8,620 nucleotides of DNA, taken from NCBI GenBank assembly GCA_035499715.1, contig DATJYF010000047.1, forward strand, positions 1 to 8,620, read 5' to 3'. The position numbers were made by a program, and so were the translations under genes. The number at the start of each line of letters is the position of its first letter. Position 1 is the first letter of the stretch. The DNA comes from DASRHD01 sp035499715 (GTDB taxonomy: Bacteria; Verrucomicrobiota; Verrucomicrobiia; Opitutales; Opitutaceae). Under the pieces are notes generated by a model. That model ran no database searches and was not told the DNA's origin. It saw only the letters and a list, made by a program, of their open reading frames with translations. Shown piece after piece: positions 1-6,186 of the stretch.

Positions 1-228
1 GCAGACGCCCATCGTGAAAAAGGTGCGGCCGGCGCTGCTCACAAACCAGCGTCCGTCCGTCCCGGTCAGCGTGGCAAAAAAGCCGATGACAAAAGAGCCG
101 GCAATGTTGACCACAAGCGTACCCCAGGGAAAGGTTTCGCCCCAGTGCGTGGCGACCAGGCCCGACAGCCAGAACCGCAGCACGCTGCCGAGCGCGCCGC
201 CAAGTGCGACCAGGAAATAAAGTTGCAT
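1..228 (-). CDS. crcB: Fluoride efflux channel CrcB/Fluc, N-terminal part (runs off the window)
   Basis: The first 76 codons of a small membrane protein; the reading frame is still open at base 1. The family forms dual-topology dimeric channels in the inner membrane that let toxic fluoride leave the cell. Visible signatures are the N-terminal glycine-rich helix with GGALGSVLRF (residues 10-19) and the motif PWGTLVVNIAGSF (34-46). N41 in that motif corresponds to the conserved pore-lining Asn. A second hydrophobic helix covers about 35-54, and the third begins near 68. The window ends just before the expected phenylalanine-rich TTFSTF segment, so that cannot be checked. The ATG at 228 is chosen because AAGGG lies 6 bases upstream of it and the protein then starts MQLYFLVALGG, as is usual for CrcB. 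A fluoride-riboswitch-like leader precedes it, which independently supports the call. Confidence 0.93.
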   Translation of the reverse strand, partial: MQLYFLVALGGALGSVLRFWLSGLVATHWGETFPWGTLVVNIAGSFVIGFFATLTGTDGRWFVSSAGRTFFTMGVC

Positions 229-234
229 GATGAA

Positions 235-239
235 CCCTT
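235..239 (-). promoter_or_regulatory. Ribosome binding site of crcB
   Basis: AAGGG on the minus strand, 6 bases before the crcB ATG. It lies only 7 bases past the end of the riboswitch-like motif. Fluoride-dependent folding could therefore affect its accessibility; that control mode is inferred. Confidence 0.5.
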
Positions 240-246
240 GGGAAAA

Positions 247-330
247 GGTAGGAGTCATCAGCGCCGGCCAAGCCGGGCGGTTTATCCGCCGGAGCGGATT
301 TACCCTTGCGGGAAGGCGGAATCCATCGCC
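247..330 (-). ncRNA. Candidate fluoride riboswitch (crcB motif) leader
   Basis: Two blocks typical of the crcB RNA motif occur in the right order upstream of crcB. The 5' hairpin GGCGATGGATTCCGCC (330-315) has a 4-bp GGCG/CGCC stem and an AUGG-type loop. The 3' block GCTGATGACTCCTACC (262-247) matches the family's conserved UGAUGRCNCCUAC end. TAAAC (284-280) and a GC-rich hairpin (about 279-262) lie before the 3' block, as expected. The loop segment GGAUUC (324-319) can pair with GACUCC (256-251) in five of six positions, giving the expected pseudoknot with one mismatch. Unusually, about 35 extra bases separate the 5' hairpin from the TAAAC joint; they include CCCGCAAGGG (312-303) and a hairpin at 299-284. 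No U-tract terminator lies between the motif and the ATG, so translational control is more likely. The call rests on remembered family consensus, not on a covariance-model score. Confidence 0.72.
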
Positions 331-350
331 AGCGTGAGAGCGAAAGCGAC

Positions 351-1997
351 GTGAAGATTTTGGCAAGAGCGTTTGTGGTCGGGATGCTGCTGGCGGTCGC
401 CCTCGGCGCGCAGCCGCTGCGGCGCGGTGGCCCGGTCGCGGCGCGCGTGGTCATCCTCGCCAACAGCGCCGATCCGGATTCGCTCCGGCTGGCCGCCCAC
501 TATGCCGCGGCCCGCGGCGTGCCGGCGGACAACCTCGTCGCTCTGCCCATGCCGCCCGATGAAACCGTTTCGTGGCCGGAGTTTGTCCGCGCGATCTGGC
601 AGCCGTTGCAGGATGAGCTGGTGCGGCGGGGCTGGATCGAGGCCATCGATACTAAGCTGCTGGATGCGATCGGTCGGAAAAAATATGCCGTGGTCGGCCA
701 CCGTCTGGCCTATCTGGTCGTGTGCCGCGGTGTGCCGCTGCGCATTGCGGAGGACGCCGACGTGGCGGAAAAACCGACGCCACTGTCGAGCCAGCCGCAG
801 TTCCACACCAACCAGGCGTCGGTGGATTCCGAGCTCAGTCTGCTGGCGCAGGGCTTCCATCCGATCAACGGCTGGCTGCCCAATCCGCTTTTCCGCAACG
901 ATTATCCGACACCGTTCGAGCTTTCCGCCATCGTGAAAGTCGGCCGGCTGGACGGTCCGACCCTTGAAGACGCGGAGCGCCTGGTCGACCATGCCCTCCT
1001 CGCCGAGCGCACCGGCCTGCTTGGCCGCAGTTACGTCGACCTGGGCGGTCCGCATTCCGAGGGGGACAAGTGGCTCGAAGCGGCGGTGGCCCAGCTTTCC
1101 GCGCTCGGCTTCGACGGCGACGTGGACCGCGCGCCTGCCACGCTGCCGATCTCGGCGCGGTTCGACGCGCCGGCGCTTTACTTCGGATGGTATGCCAACG
1201 ACCTGAACGGACCGTTTGCCCTGCCGGACTTCACCTTTCCGCCCGGCGCCATCGCGCTGCACATCCACAGCTTTTCGGCGCGCACGCTGCGTTCGGCGAC
1301 GCAGGGATGGTGCGGGCCGCTCGTGGCGCGCGGGGTCACGGCGACGATGGGCAACGTTTACGAACCTTATCTCGAATTGACCCATCATCCGGATCTGCTG
1401 CTGCGCGCACTGGCGCGTGGCTGGACGCTGGGCGATGCCGCCTATTATGCGCTGCCGGCGCTGAGCTGGGAGGGCGTGCTGATCGGCGATCCGCTTTACC
1501 GGCCGTTTGCGGTCGATTTTGCGCAGCAGTGGAAAAACTTGAGAGACCTGCCGCCGGAGCTCGCGCCTTACGCGGTGTTGCGCCGGATGCGGCTGCTGGA
1601 GGCGGGGAAAAAACCGGCCGAGGCGGCGGCCGTCGCGCGCGCGAGCATGGACGAATCGCCGAGTCTGGTCATCGGTCTGGCGCTGGCGGAGCGGCTGGCA
1701 CAGGCGGGAGATGCAAAAGGCGCGGCGCGCGAAATCGAATTTGTCCGCCATCTCAGGGGATTTCGCCCCCAGGAATGGGCGCTGGCGGCCGAGGCGGGTC
1801 GTCTCCTTGCGGCCGGCGACCGGGCGGCGGAGGCGGTCGAGGTTTGGAAGAACCTGCTGGCTGCACCGGCCATGCCGTCCGAGGCGCGCGTGGTTTGGCT
1901 GCGCGCGGCGCGCGATGCCGCGCTGGCGGCGCATGATTCCGCGCAAGCGGCGGCGTGGGAGGAGCAGCAGGCGGCGGTGGATCTGGACGGGAATTAG
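351..1997 (+). CDS. Secreted TIGR03790-family protein of unknown function
   Basis: A 548-residue protein starting at GTG 351. This start gives an N-terminal signal peptide: MKILARAF, a hydrophobic core to residue 19 and a likely cleavage after ALGA (A20). The frame is open further upstream to TTG 306, but that would add 15 polar residues before the signal. Family-typical motifs, from memory, are VVILANSADPDS (about 33-44), YLVVCRGVPLRI (121-132), HIHSFSA (304-310), TATMGNVYEPYLELT (330-344) and LSWEGVLIGDPLYRPF (371-386). The GNVYEP and GDPLYRP segments recall C25/caspase-like folds, but I cannot show a catalytic dyad. Residues about 405-545 are alanine-rich, helical and TPR-like. Biochemical function is unknown; an envelope or periplasmic location follows from the signal peptide. 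It is divergent from crcB, and its start lies 20 bases from the riboswitch-like motif on the other strand. The ribosome site is weak. Confidence 0.85.
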   Translation: MKILARAFVVGMLLAVALGAQPLRRGGPVAARVVILANSADPDSLRLAAHYAAARGVPADNLVALPMPPDETVSWPEFVRAIWQPLQDELVRRGWIEAIDTKLLDAIGRKKYAVVGHRLAYLVVCRGVPLRIAEDADVAEKPTPLSSQPQFHTNQASVDSELSLLAQGFHPINGWLPNPLFRNDYPTPFELSAIVKVGRLDGPTLEDAERLVDHALLAERTGLLGRSYVDLGGPHSEGDKWLEAAVAQLSALGFDGDVDRAPATLPISARFDAPALYFGWYANDLNGPFALPDFTFPPGAIALHIHSFSARTLRSATQGWCGPLVARGVTATMGNVYEPYLELTHHPDLLLRALARGWTLGDAAYYALPALSWEGVLIGDPLYRPFAVDFAQQWKNLRDLPPELAPYAVLRRMRLLEAGKKPAEAAAVARASMDESPSLVIGLALAERLAQAGDAKGAAREIEFVRHLRGFRPQEWALAAEAGRLLAAGDRAAEAVEVWKNLLAAPAMPSEARVVWLRAARDAALAAHDSAQAAAWEEQQAAVDLDGN

Positions 1998-2050
1998 AGC
2001 ATCTTCGATTTGGATAGATGGCCGGGAGCCGCCTTCAATCGGTGTCATTC

Positions 2051-2107
2051 ATATAATAAGTTACACATGGCGGCGAAAACGCTCAGAAAGTTTGTAACGT
2101 ATTATAT
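2051..2107. repeat. 15-bp inverted repeat, outer pair (arms A and B)
   Basis: ATATAATAAGTTACA (2051-2065) and TGTAACGTATTATAT (2093-2107) are reverse complements except at one position. The intervening loop is 27 bases. The right arm is shared with a second inverted repeat, so the two stems cannot form at the same time in one molecule. Confidence 0.8.
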
Positions 2108-2116
2108 TACAAACTT
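2088..2116. repeat. Perfect 10-bp inverted repeat (arms B and C)
   Basis: AAGTTTGTAA (2088-2097) and TTACAAACTT (2107-2116) are exact reverse complements with a 9-base spacer. The whole 29-base element could be an operator for a dimeric regulator or an AT-rich RNA hairpin. It lies downstream of both flanking genes, and no U-tract follows it on either strand, so a standard terminator is unlikely. Confidence 0.85.
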
Positions 2117-2170
2117 GTCGCAGGACCGCTCAGACAAAATCGGAAATGCAGCAGCCGCGGTGCAGCCGGC

Positions 2171-2824
2171 TCAAATTTTATCGACGATCTTGTCCGCCAG
2201 GCCGTAGGCGATGGCCTCTTTCGCATTGAGATAAAAATCGCGGTCGCTGTCGCGGGCGATTTTCTCGATGGGCTGGCCGGAGGCGCTGGCAATGATCTCA
2301 TTCAGCTCGGCGCGGATTTTTTCCATTTCCTGCGCCTGGATGTTGATGTCCGTGGCCGGGCCGATGAAGCGGCCGGAAATGAGCGGCTGGTGGATGAGCA
2401 CGCGGGCGTGCGGGAAGAGCAGGCGGCGGCCCTTGGCTGCGCCGCAGAGCAGGATCGAACCCATCGAGGCGGCCATGCCGGTGACCACGGCGGTGATGGG
2501 CGAGGTGATCAGCCGCATGGTGTCGAAGACCGCCATGCCCGCGGTGATGGAGCCGCCGGGAGTATTGAGATAAAACAGGATGTCCTTGCCCGGCGCGGCG
2601 GCCTCGAGATAGAGCAGCTTTTCCGTGATGTCCTTGGCCGTTTCATCGGTCACGGCGCCCCAGAGGAAAATTTTCCGCTGCTCGAGAAATTTTTTCTGGA
2701 TCAGCGTGCCGATGGACGCGGGCAGTTTGGACGGGCTTTCCTCCTCTTCGCGCTCATCGTCATCATCGTCGTCGAAACGCGGCTGCGGCGGAGGAGTTGA
2801 GGGCTGCAGATTGGAGAAGTGCAT
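2171..2824 (-). CDS. clpP: ATP-dependent Clp protease proteolytic subunit ClpP, atypical N-terminus
   Basis: A 217-residue serine peptidase (family S14) that forms the barrel-shaped degradation chamber used by Clp ATPases in the cytoplasm. The catalytic triad is intact: S120 in GMAASMGS, H145 in LIHQPL and D196 in DRDFYL. The NTPGGSITAG (87-96) oxyanion segment is also typical. The segment after H145 is two residues longer than in E. coli ClpP. The N-terminus is unusual: residues 8-33 are proline-rich and then acidic (six Asp at 18-23, then Glu-rich), replacing the usual axial-loop sequence that contacts ClpX or ClpA. The ATG at 2824 is preferred over an in-frame TTG at 2833; neither has a strong ribosome site. 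No Clp ATPase gene is adjacent. It is divergent from the CPBP gene. Whether this is the main ClpP or a second paralogue cannot be told from this window. Confidence 0.95.
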   Translation of the reverse strand: MHFSNLQPSTPPPQPRFDDDDDDEREEEESPSKLPASIGTLIQKKFLEQRKIFLWGAVTDETAKDITEKLLYLEAAAPGKDILFYLNTPGGSITAGMAVFDTMRLITSPITAVVTGMAASMGSILLCGAAKGRRLLFPHARVLIHQPLISGRFIGPATDINIQAQEMEKIRAELNEIIASASGQPIEKIARDSDRDFYLNAKEAIAYGLADKIVDKI

Positions 2825-2936
2825 AAGCGGCAACGTGTGCGAGCCGGGCGGTTTGTAAACTGCAAAGCGCAGGAATCCGGGCCGGACGGATGGGCGGCAC
2901 GGTTGTCAAACGGCGCAAAGGCCGCTTAGTCGGGGC
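2825..2936. promoter_or_regulatory. Divergent intergenic region between clpP and the CPBP protease gene
   Basis: This 112-base gap should hold the 5' signals of both genes. A TTGACA match lies on the minus strand at 2909-2904, facing clpP, but no good -10 hexamer follows at 16-18 bases. No operator or terminator is evident. Confidence 0.35.
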
Positions 2937-3575
2937 ATGCGAAAAAAGACCTGGCTCTGGCTGGAGTGGGCGCTGGCCTTCGGGCTGCTGCCCACCGCCA
3001 TCGCCGCGTGGCTGCCGCCGGCCGGCTGGATTCCCGTGCTCTGGCTCGCGGCGGCGGGCGCGGCCTGGCAACTGCGGCGGAAGACAGCAGCCGGAAGACT
3101 CCAGCCACAAATCGGATGGCCGGGAGAAAAATCCGAACTCCGGCGCCTCGGGCTGCGCGCGCTGGTGGTGACGGCGGCGCTCGTTTTGCTGGTGCGGTTC
3201 TCGATGCCGCAGAGGCTTTTTGATTTTCCGCGCGAGCGGACGGTGCTGTGGCTGGCGGTGGTCGTGCTGTATCCGCTGGCCTCGGTTGTCCCGCAGGAGC
3301 TGATCTGCCGGCGCTGGTTTTTCGAGCGCTACGGCGCCTTGTTCGGCGAGGGCCGGATCTTGGTCGCAGCCAGCGCCCTGAGTTTCGGCTGGCTGCACAT
3401 CGTTTTCAAAAATCCGGTGGCGGTGGGGCTGGCGTCGGCGGGCGGCTGGCTGTTCGCGGAAACTTACCGGCAAAGCCGCTCGCTGCGGCTGGTGTGCCTT
3501 GAGCATGCGCTCTACGGCGACCTGATTTTCACCATCGGACTGGGCACATTTTTCTACCACGGCGCCGTGCGGTGA
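2937..3575 (+). CDS. CPBP (CAAX/Rce1-like) family intramembrane glutamic protease
   Basis: A 212-residue multi-pass membrane protein. Hydrophobic segments lie near residues 7-26, 32-44, 73-90, 103-118, 141-156 and 161-174, with more at the C-terminus. The family cleaves substrates within the membrane; bacterial members are linked to peptide maturation, immunity to self-made bacteriocins or unknown roles. The three active-site motifs are present: PQELICRRWFF (119-129; E121 and R125), FGWLH (150-154; H154) and LEHALYGD (188-195; H190). Motif 1 has Gln-Glu where many members have Glu-Glu. The ending LIFTIGLGTFFYHG is typical of a bacterial CPBP subgroup. The ATG at 2937 is the only sensible start. 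The gene is convergent with the methyltransferase gene, 14 bases apart. No bacteriocin or peptide gene is beside it, so its substrate is unknown. Confidence 0.88.
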   Translation: MRKKTWLWLEWALAFGLLPTAIAAWLPPAGWIPVLWLAAAGAAWQLRRKTAAGRLQPQIGWPGEKSELRRLGLRALVVTAALVLLVRFSMPQRLFDFPRERTVLWLAVVVLYPLASVVPQELICRRWFFERYGALFGEGRILVAASALSFGWLHIVFKNPVAVGLASAGGWLFAETYRQSRSLRLVCLEHALYGDLIFTIGLGTFFYHGAVR

Positions 3576-3589
3576 GGGGCGATCTCTCT

Positions 3590-4186
3590 TTAAAACGGCT
3601 TGCGCCGGCGGATTTGCCAGCGTTCGCCACCGGCGAAGAGGGGAAGCGAATCGGTTACGGCCTCATCCGTTTCCAGCGTAAACGCGAAATCGAAAAGCCG
3701 TTCGGCTTCGCCGGTGGCGAGTCCGAACGGCGGACCGTCCTCCTTCTCGCCAAAAAAAAAGAAGCCGACAAGGCGGCCGCCCGGTTTCAGAAGTTCGCCC
3801 AGCCGCCGGGCGATCTGCGGCCAGCGCGCGGGCGGCAACGCGCACAGAAAGGTGCGCTCGTAAATCAAATCGAACGACGCCGGCGAAAAGGGATGAGTAA
3901 AAAAATCCCCGAGTACGATGCGGTCGGCCAGCGCCGAGCCCACGTTGGCGCGGGCGCGGGCCGCGGCGGAGGCGCTGAAATCGAGAGCGGTGACCCGGCA
4001 GCCGGTACCGGCGAAGGCTGCGACTTCGTAGCCGCTGCCGCAACCGGGAATCAGCACGTAGCCCCGGGCTTGTCCGCTGGCGAGAAAACGCGCCAGTGCA
4101 GCCGGAATACCGTTGAAGTCCCACGGGAGGCGCGCGGCGTCATAGCGCTGGTTCCAAAAGTCCGGAAGATTGGGATCTTCAGCCAT
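3590..4186 (-). CDS. TPMT-like SAM-dependent methyltransferase
   Basis: A 198-residue cytoplasmic Rossmann-fold methyltransferase of the thiopurine/thiol/halide methyltransferase family (Pfam TPMT). Motifs in order are FWNQRYDAARLPWDFNG (10-26), where the Trp-Asp pair is family-typical; the SAM-binding motif VLIPGCGSGYEV (44-55); the acidic residue ending strand 2, D69 in ALDFS; GDFF (93-96); the family hallmark YERTFLCALPP (109-119); and LKPGGRL (133-139). The ATG at 4186 starts the protein just before the FW motif. The frame is open upstream to 4285, but that extension overlaps the end of sufT and looks non-coding. It follows sufT by 32 bases on the same strand and so may be the last gene of the suf operon. 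The real acceptor could be a thiol, halide, selenium or tellurium compound, or another small molecule; sequence alone does not decide. Confidence 0.9.
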   Translation of the reverse strand: MAEDPNLPDFWNQRYDAARLPWDFNGIPAALARFLASGQARGYVLIPGCGSGYEVAAFAGTGCRVTALDFSASAAARARANVGSALADRIVLGDFFTHPFSPASFDLIYERTFLCALPPARWPQIARRLGELLKPGGRLVGFFFFGEKEDGPPFGLATGEAERLFDFAFTLETDEAVTDSLPLFAGGERWQIRRRKPF

Positions 4187-4218
4187 GGCGACCAAAGACG
4201 GGCCGGGACGGCCGCCCG

Positions 4219-4761
4219 TCAGACCAGGCCCAGCTTCATTTTTCCCTCTTCGGAAATCATAGACTGGTTCCAGGGCGGCTCCCAAGTCAGCTTCACCTCG
4301 GCGTCGGCCACGCCCGGCACGAGAAGGATCTTGGCTTTTGCGTCCTCGGCGATGGCCGGACCCATGCCGCAGCCCGGCGCGGTGAGCGTCATGGTGACAT
4401 TGACGCGGTAGCCGCCCTCCGGCTTCTGCTCGATGTCCATCGAATAAACCAGGCCGAGATCGACGATGTTCACCGGAATCTCGGGATCGAAAACCTGCCG
4501 CAACTGGGCCCAGACGGCCTCGGCGTCGGGCGCGCCGTTGGCCTGGACGGCCGCGTTCACGGCCGTGTCGGCGGCGGTTTCACCGAGCGCGTCGCCGTCC
4601 CTGCCGTCGATGCGGAAGAGGCCGAAGTCGGCCTGAACGGTGTAGCTGCCGCCGAGTTTCTGGTGGATGAAAACGGTGGTGCCGGCGGCGAGGTTCAACT
4701 TGTCGCCGCTCGGAATCTGGGTGACGACGACGTCGCGGGAAAGGACGCGTTCCTTGCTCAT
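4219..4761 (-). CDS. sufT: Fe-S cluster assembly factor SufT (DUF59/MIP18 family)
   Basis: A 180-residue protein matching the SufT layout. The N-terminal part has FIHQKLGGSYTVQADFGLFRIDGRDGDALG (about 31-60). The C-terminal DUF59 domain (about 85-175) has the motifs FDPEIPVNIVDLGLVY, TLTAPGCGMG with the conserved Cys, and a final WEPPW motif. SufT proteins help mature or repair Fe-S proteins, particularly when demand is high; they are accessory to the SufBCD scaffold and act in the cytoplasm. The ATG at 4761 lies 11 bases after the sufD stop, so the two are very likely co-transcribed. The frame is open further upstream to 4965, but that part lies inside sufD and is not SufT-like. No strong ribosome site is seen, so translation may be coupled to sufD. 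Confidence 0.9.
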   Translation of the reverse strand: MSKERVLSRDVVVTQIPSGDKLNLAAGTTVFIHQKLGGSYTVQADFGLFRIDGRDGDALGETAADTAVNAAVQANGAPDAEAVWAQLRQVFDPEIPVNIVDLGLVYSMDIEQKPEGGYRVNVTMTLTAPGCGMGPAIAEDAKAKILLVPGVADAEVKLTWEPPWNQSMISEEGKMKLGLV

Positions 4762-4772
4762 GGTCGGCCGGA

Positions 4773-6092
4773 TTATTTCTTGAATTTCGACTGGATCAAG
4801 TCGCGCAGCGCGGCGTGAAGCTCGGCGTTGCCGAGCTTGTCGAGGACCTCCTCGAAGAAGCCGAAGACAAGCAGCTCGCGGCCGGCGGCGGGACGGATGC
4901 CGCGCGATTCGAGGTAAAACAACTGTTCCTCGTCCACGTGGCCGGTGGTGGAACCGTGGGTGCAACGGACGTCGTTGGCCTGGATTTCGAGGCCGGGCAG
5001 GGAATTGGCCTCGGCCTCGGGCGAGAGCACGAGGTTGCGGTTGCTCTGGTAGGCGTCGGTTTTTTGCGCGTCGGGCTCGACGATGATGAGGCCGGAGAAA
5101 ATCGTGCGCGCCTGGTCGAGCAGGGCGTTTTTGTAGAGGAGATTCGAGCTGGTGTGCGGCGCCTGGTGGGTCTGGAGGGTGCGCTGGTCGAATTCCTGCG
5201 CGCCCAGGGCCACGGTGAGCGCGAGCATTTCGCTGTGCGCGCCCGCGCCCTGCAGGCGGCTGTGCGATTCGTGGCGCGCCTGGCGGCCGCCGAGATGGAC
5301 GTTGAGCGAGACGACGCGCGCGTCGCGCTGGACGGCGATGGAGTTGCTCTGGAAGGCGAGCGCATCGCGCGACCAGTTTTGCGCGCCGACGTAGGTGAGA
5401 TGCGAGCCGGGGCCGGCGTGAAGGTCGTTCACGCCCGAGGCGAAGATCCTGGCGGCGTCGGAGGAAAGGAAAAATTCGGCGAGCGCGACCCGGGCGTTGT
5501 CCTCGGCCACGACGATCGTGTGGGGAAAAACGGAGCCGCCCGCACCGGCCGCGGCGTGCACGGCGACAAACGGCGTCGGAATCTCGACGCCGCGCGGCAC
5601 GTAAAGGAATGCGCCGCTGGTCGTGAGCGCGGCGTTGAGCGCGGCAAATTTGTCCGCGCCGAGATCGGCCGCCTGCGCCTGGAAATAGCGGCGCACGAGG
5701 TCGGCGTGCTTGACCAGTGCATCCTCCAGCGAGGTGAAAATCACACCGCGGGCCGCGAGCTCGGCCGGCAGGGGCGAGGCGGAGACGAGCCGGTTGTTGA
5801 AAAAGGCCAGCGTGGCGCTGCGCGAGAAATCAAACGCCGGCGGCACACCGGGGTCCGGCCGGACTTCCGCCGGCTGGAAGCCGTCAAGCTGGACGCCGGC
5901 GACATTGCTGAAGCGCCAGAGCTCGTCGGTGCGCCTCGGCAGCGGCAGTGCGGCGAAGCGGTTCCACGACTCGCGCTTGAGATCGAGCCACCATTTCGGC
6001 AGGTGGCCGAGCGGGGCGAGGTGCGCGGCAAGGACGTCGGCGGTGAATCCGCCGTTGGACGGGGCGGCCTTGGTGTCAGGCAAAGCGGACAT
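4773..6092 (-). CDS. sufD: Fe-S cluster assembly scaffold subunit SufD
   Basis: A 439-residue protein of the SufBD family, the partner of SufB in the SufBC2D complex that builds Fe-S clusters in the cytoplasm. The N-terminal helical part includes a family-typical RRTDELWRFSNV (53-64). The beta-helix core follows, from about 150 to 385. The conserved C-terminal signature is VRCTHGSTTGHVDEEQLFYLESRGI (375-399). Its H379 aligns with the SufD His (H360 in E. coli) implicated at the SufB-SufD cluster site. The last helices include VFGFFEEVLDKL. The ATG at 6092 gives a full-length protein, but its upstream 15 bases are AT-rich without a Shine-Dalgarno match and lie beside the palindromic repeat. 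The sequence upstream of this gene is therefore unlike that of sufB, which has a strong site. Confidence 0.96.
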   Translation of the reverse strand: MSALPDTKAAPSNGGFTADVLAAHLAPLGHLPKWWLDLKRESWNRFAALPLPRRTDELWRFSNVAGVQLDGFQPAEVRPDPGVPPAFDFSRSATLAFFNNRLVSASPLPAELAARGVIFTSLEDALVKHADLVRRYFQAQAADLGADKFAALNAALTTSGAFLYVPRGVEIPTPFVAVHAAAGAGGSVFPHTIVVAEDNARVALAEFFLSSDAARIFASGVNDLHAGPGSHLTYVGAQNWSRDALAFQSNSIAVQRDARVVSLNVHLGGRQARHESHSRLQGAGAHSEMLALTVALGAQEFDQRTLQTHQAPHTSSNLLYKNALLDQARTIFSGLIIVEPDAQKTDAYQSNRNLVLSPEAEANSLPGLEIQANDVRCTHGSTTGHVDEEQLFYLESRGIRPAAGRELLVFGFFEEVLDKLGNAELHAALRDLIQSKFKK

Positions 6093-6107
6093 AAGTTAGA
6101 ATATTTT

Positions 6108-6186
6108 GAACCACAGAGACACGGAGGACACGGAGACCAGGCTTTTTTCTTCCCGCATCTTTGCGGTCTCTGTGTTTCCCTGGTTC
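6108..6186. repeat. Imperfect palindromic repeat with ACACGGAG units, between sufB and sufD
   Basis: The outer arms are GAACCA (6108-6113) and TGGTTC (6181-6186). The inner arms ACACGGAGACC (6128-6138) and GGTCTCTGTGT (6165-6175) pair with one mismatch around a 26-base loop. The left arm holds two tandem ACACGGAG copies (6119-6126, 6128-6135), and the right arm is about 9 bases shorter, as if one unit were lost. From memory, palindromes of this 'CACGGAG' type are scattered between genes in many Verrucomicrobia, Planctomycetes and other genomes; I could not check copy number here. The right arm overlaps the first two bases of the sufB stop codon (complement of 6185-6187), and the left arm ends 15 bases before the sufD start. 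Confidence 0.82.

Larger units (their letters stand above)
1998..2170. other. Convergent intergenic region, AT-rich island
   Basis: A 173-base gap between the 3' ends of the TIGR03790 gene and clpP. Bases about 2041-2120 are far richer in A and T than the GC-rich surroundings and hold the inverted repeats listed separately. I see no stem followed by a U-tract, so no classical intrinsic terminator, and no convincing small gene. TATAAT-like hexamers occur on both strands (2052-2057 plus, 2106-2101 minus) but lack matching -35 elements. Confidence 0.6.

Noticed and set aside
300..2048. A 582-codon open frame on the minus strand across the TIGR03790 gene
   Set aside because: Arg/Gln-rich translation with no recognisable family; a typical antisense shadow of a GC-rich gene. 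The plus-strand frame has a signal peptide and family motifs.
2010..2207. A possible 65-codon plus-strand gene in the convergent gap
   Set aside because: It crosses the inverted repeats, ends inside the 3' end of clpP, and has no ribosome site or recognisable protein features.
2745..2780. Trinucleotide-like repeat (tca/tcg) as a microsatellite
   Set aside because: It encodes the Asp-rich stretch in frame in the ClpP N-terminus and is short; it is better treated as part of that protein's unusual start.
2904..2909. TTGACA on the minus strand as the clpP promoter -35
   Set aside because: No convincing -10 hexamer lies at the right spacing, so it is mentioned only as part of the intergenic region.
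3558..3569. Perfect palindrome CACGGCGCCGTG at the end of the CPBP gene, as a terminator
   Set aside because: It has no loop, lies within the last codons and is not followed directly by a U-tract; a 12-bp GC palindrome is not unusual in this base composition.
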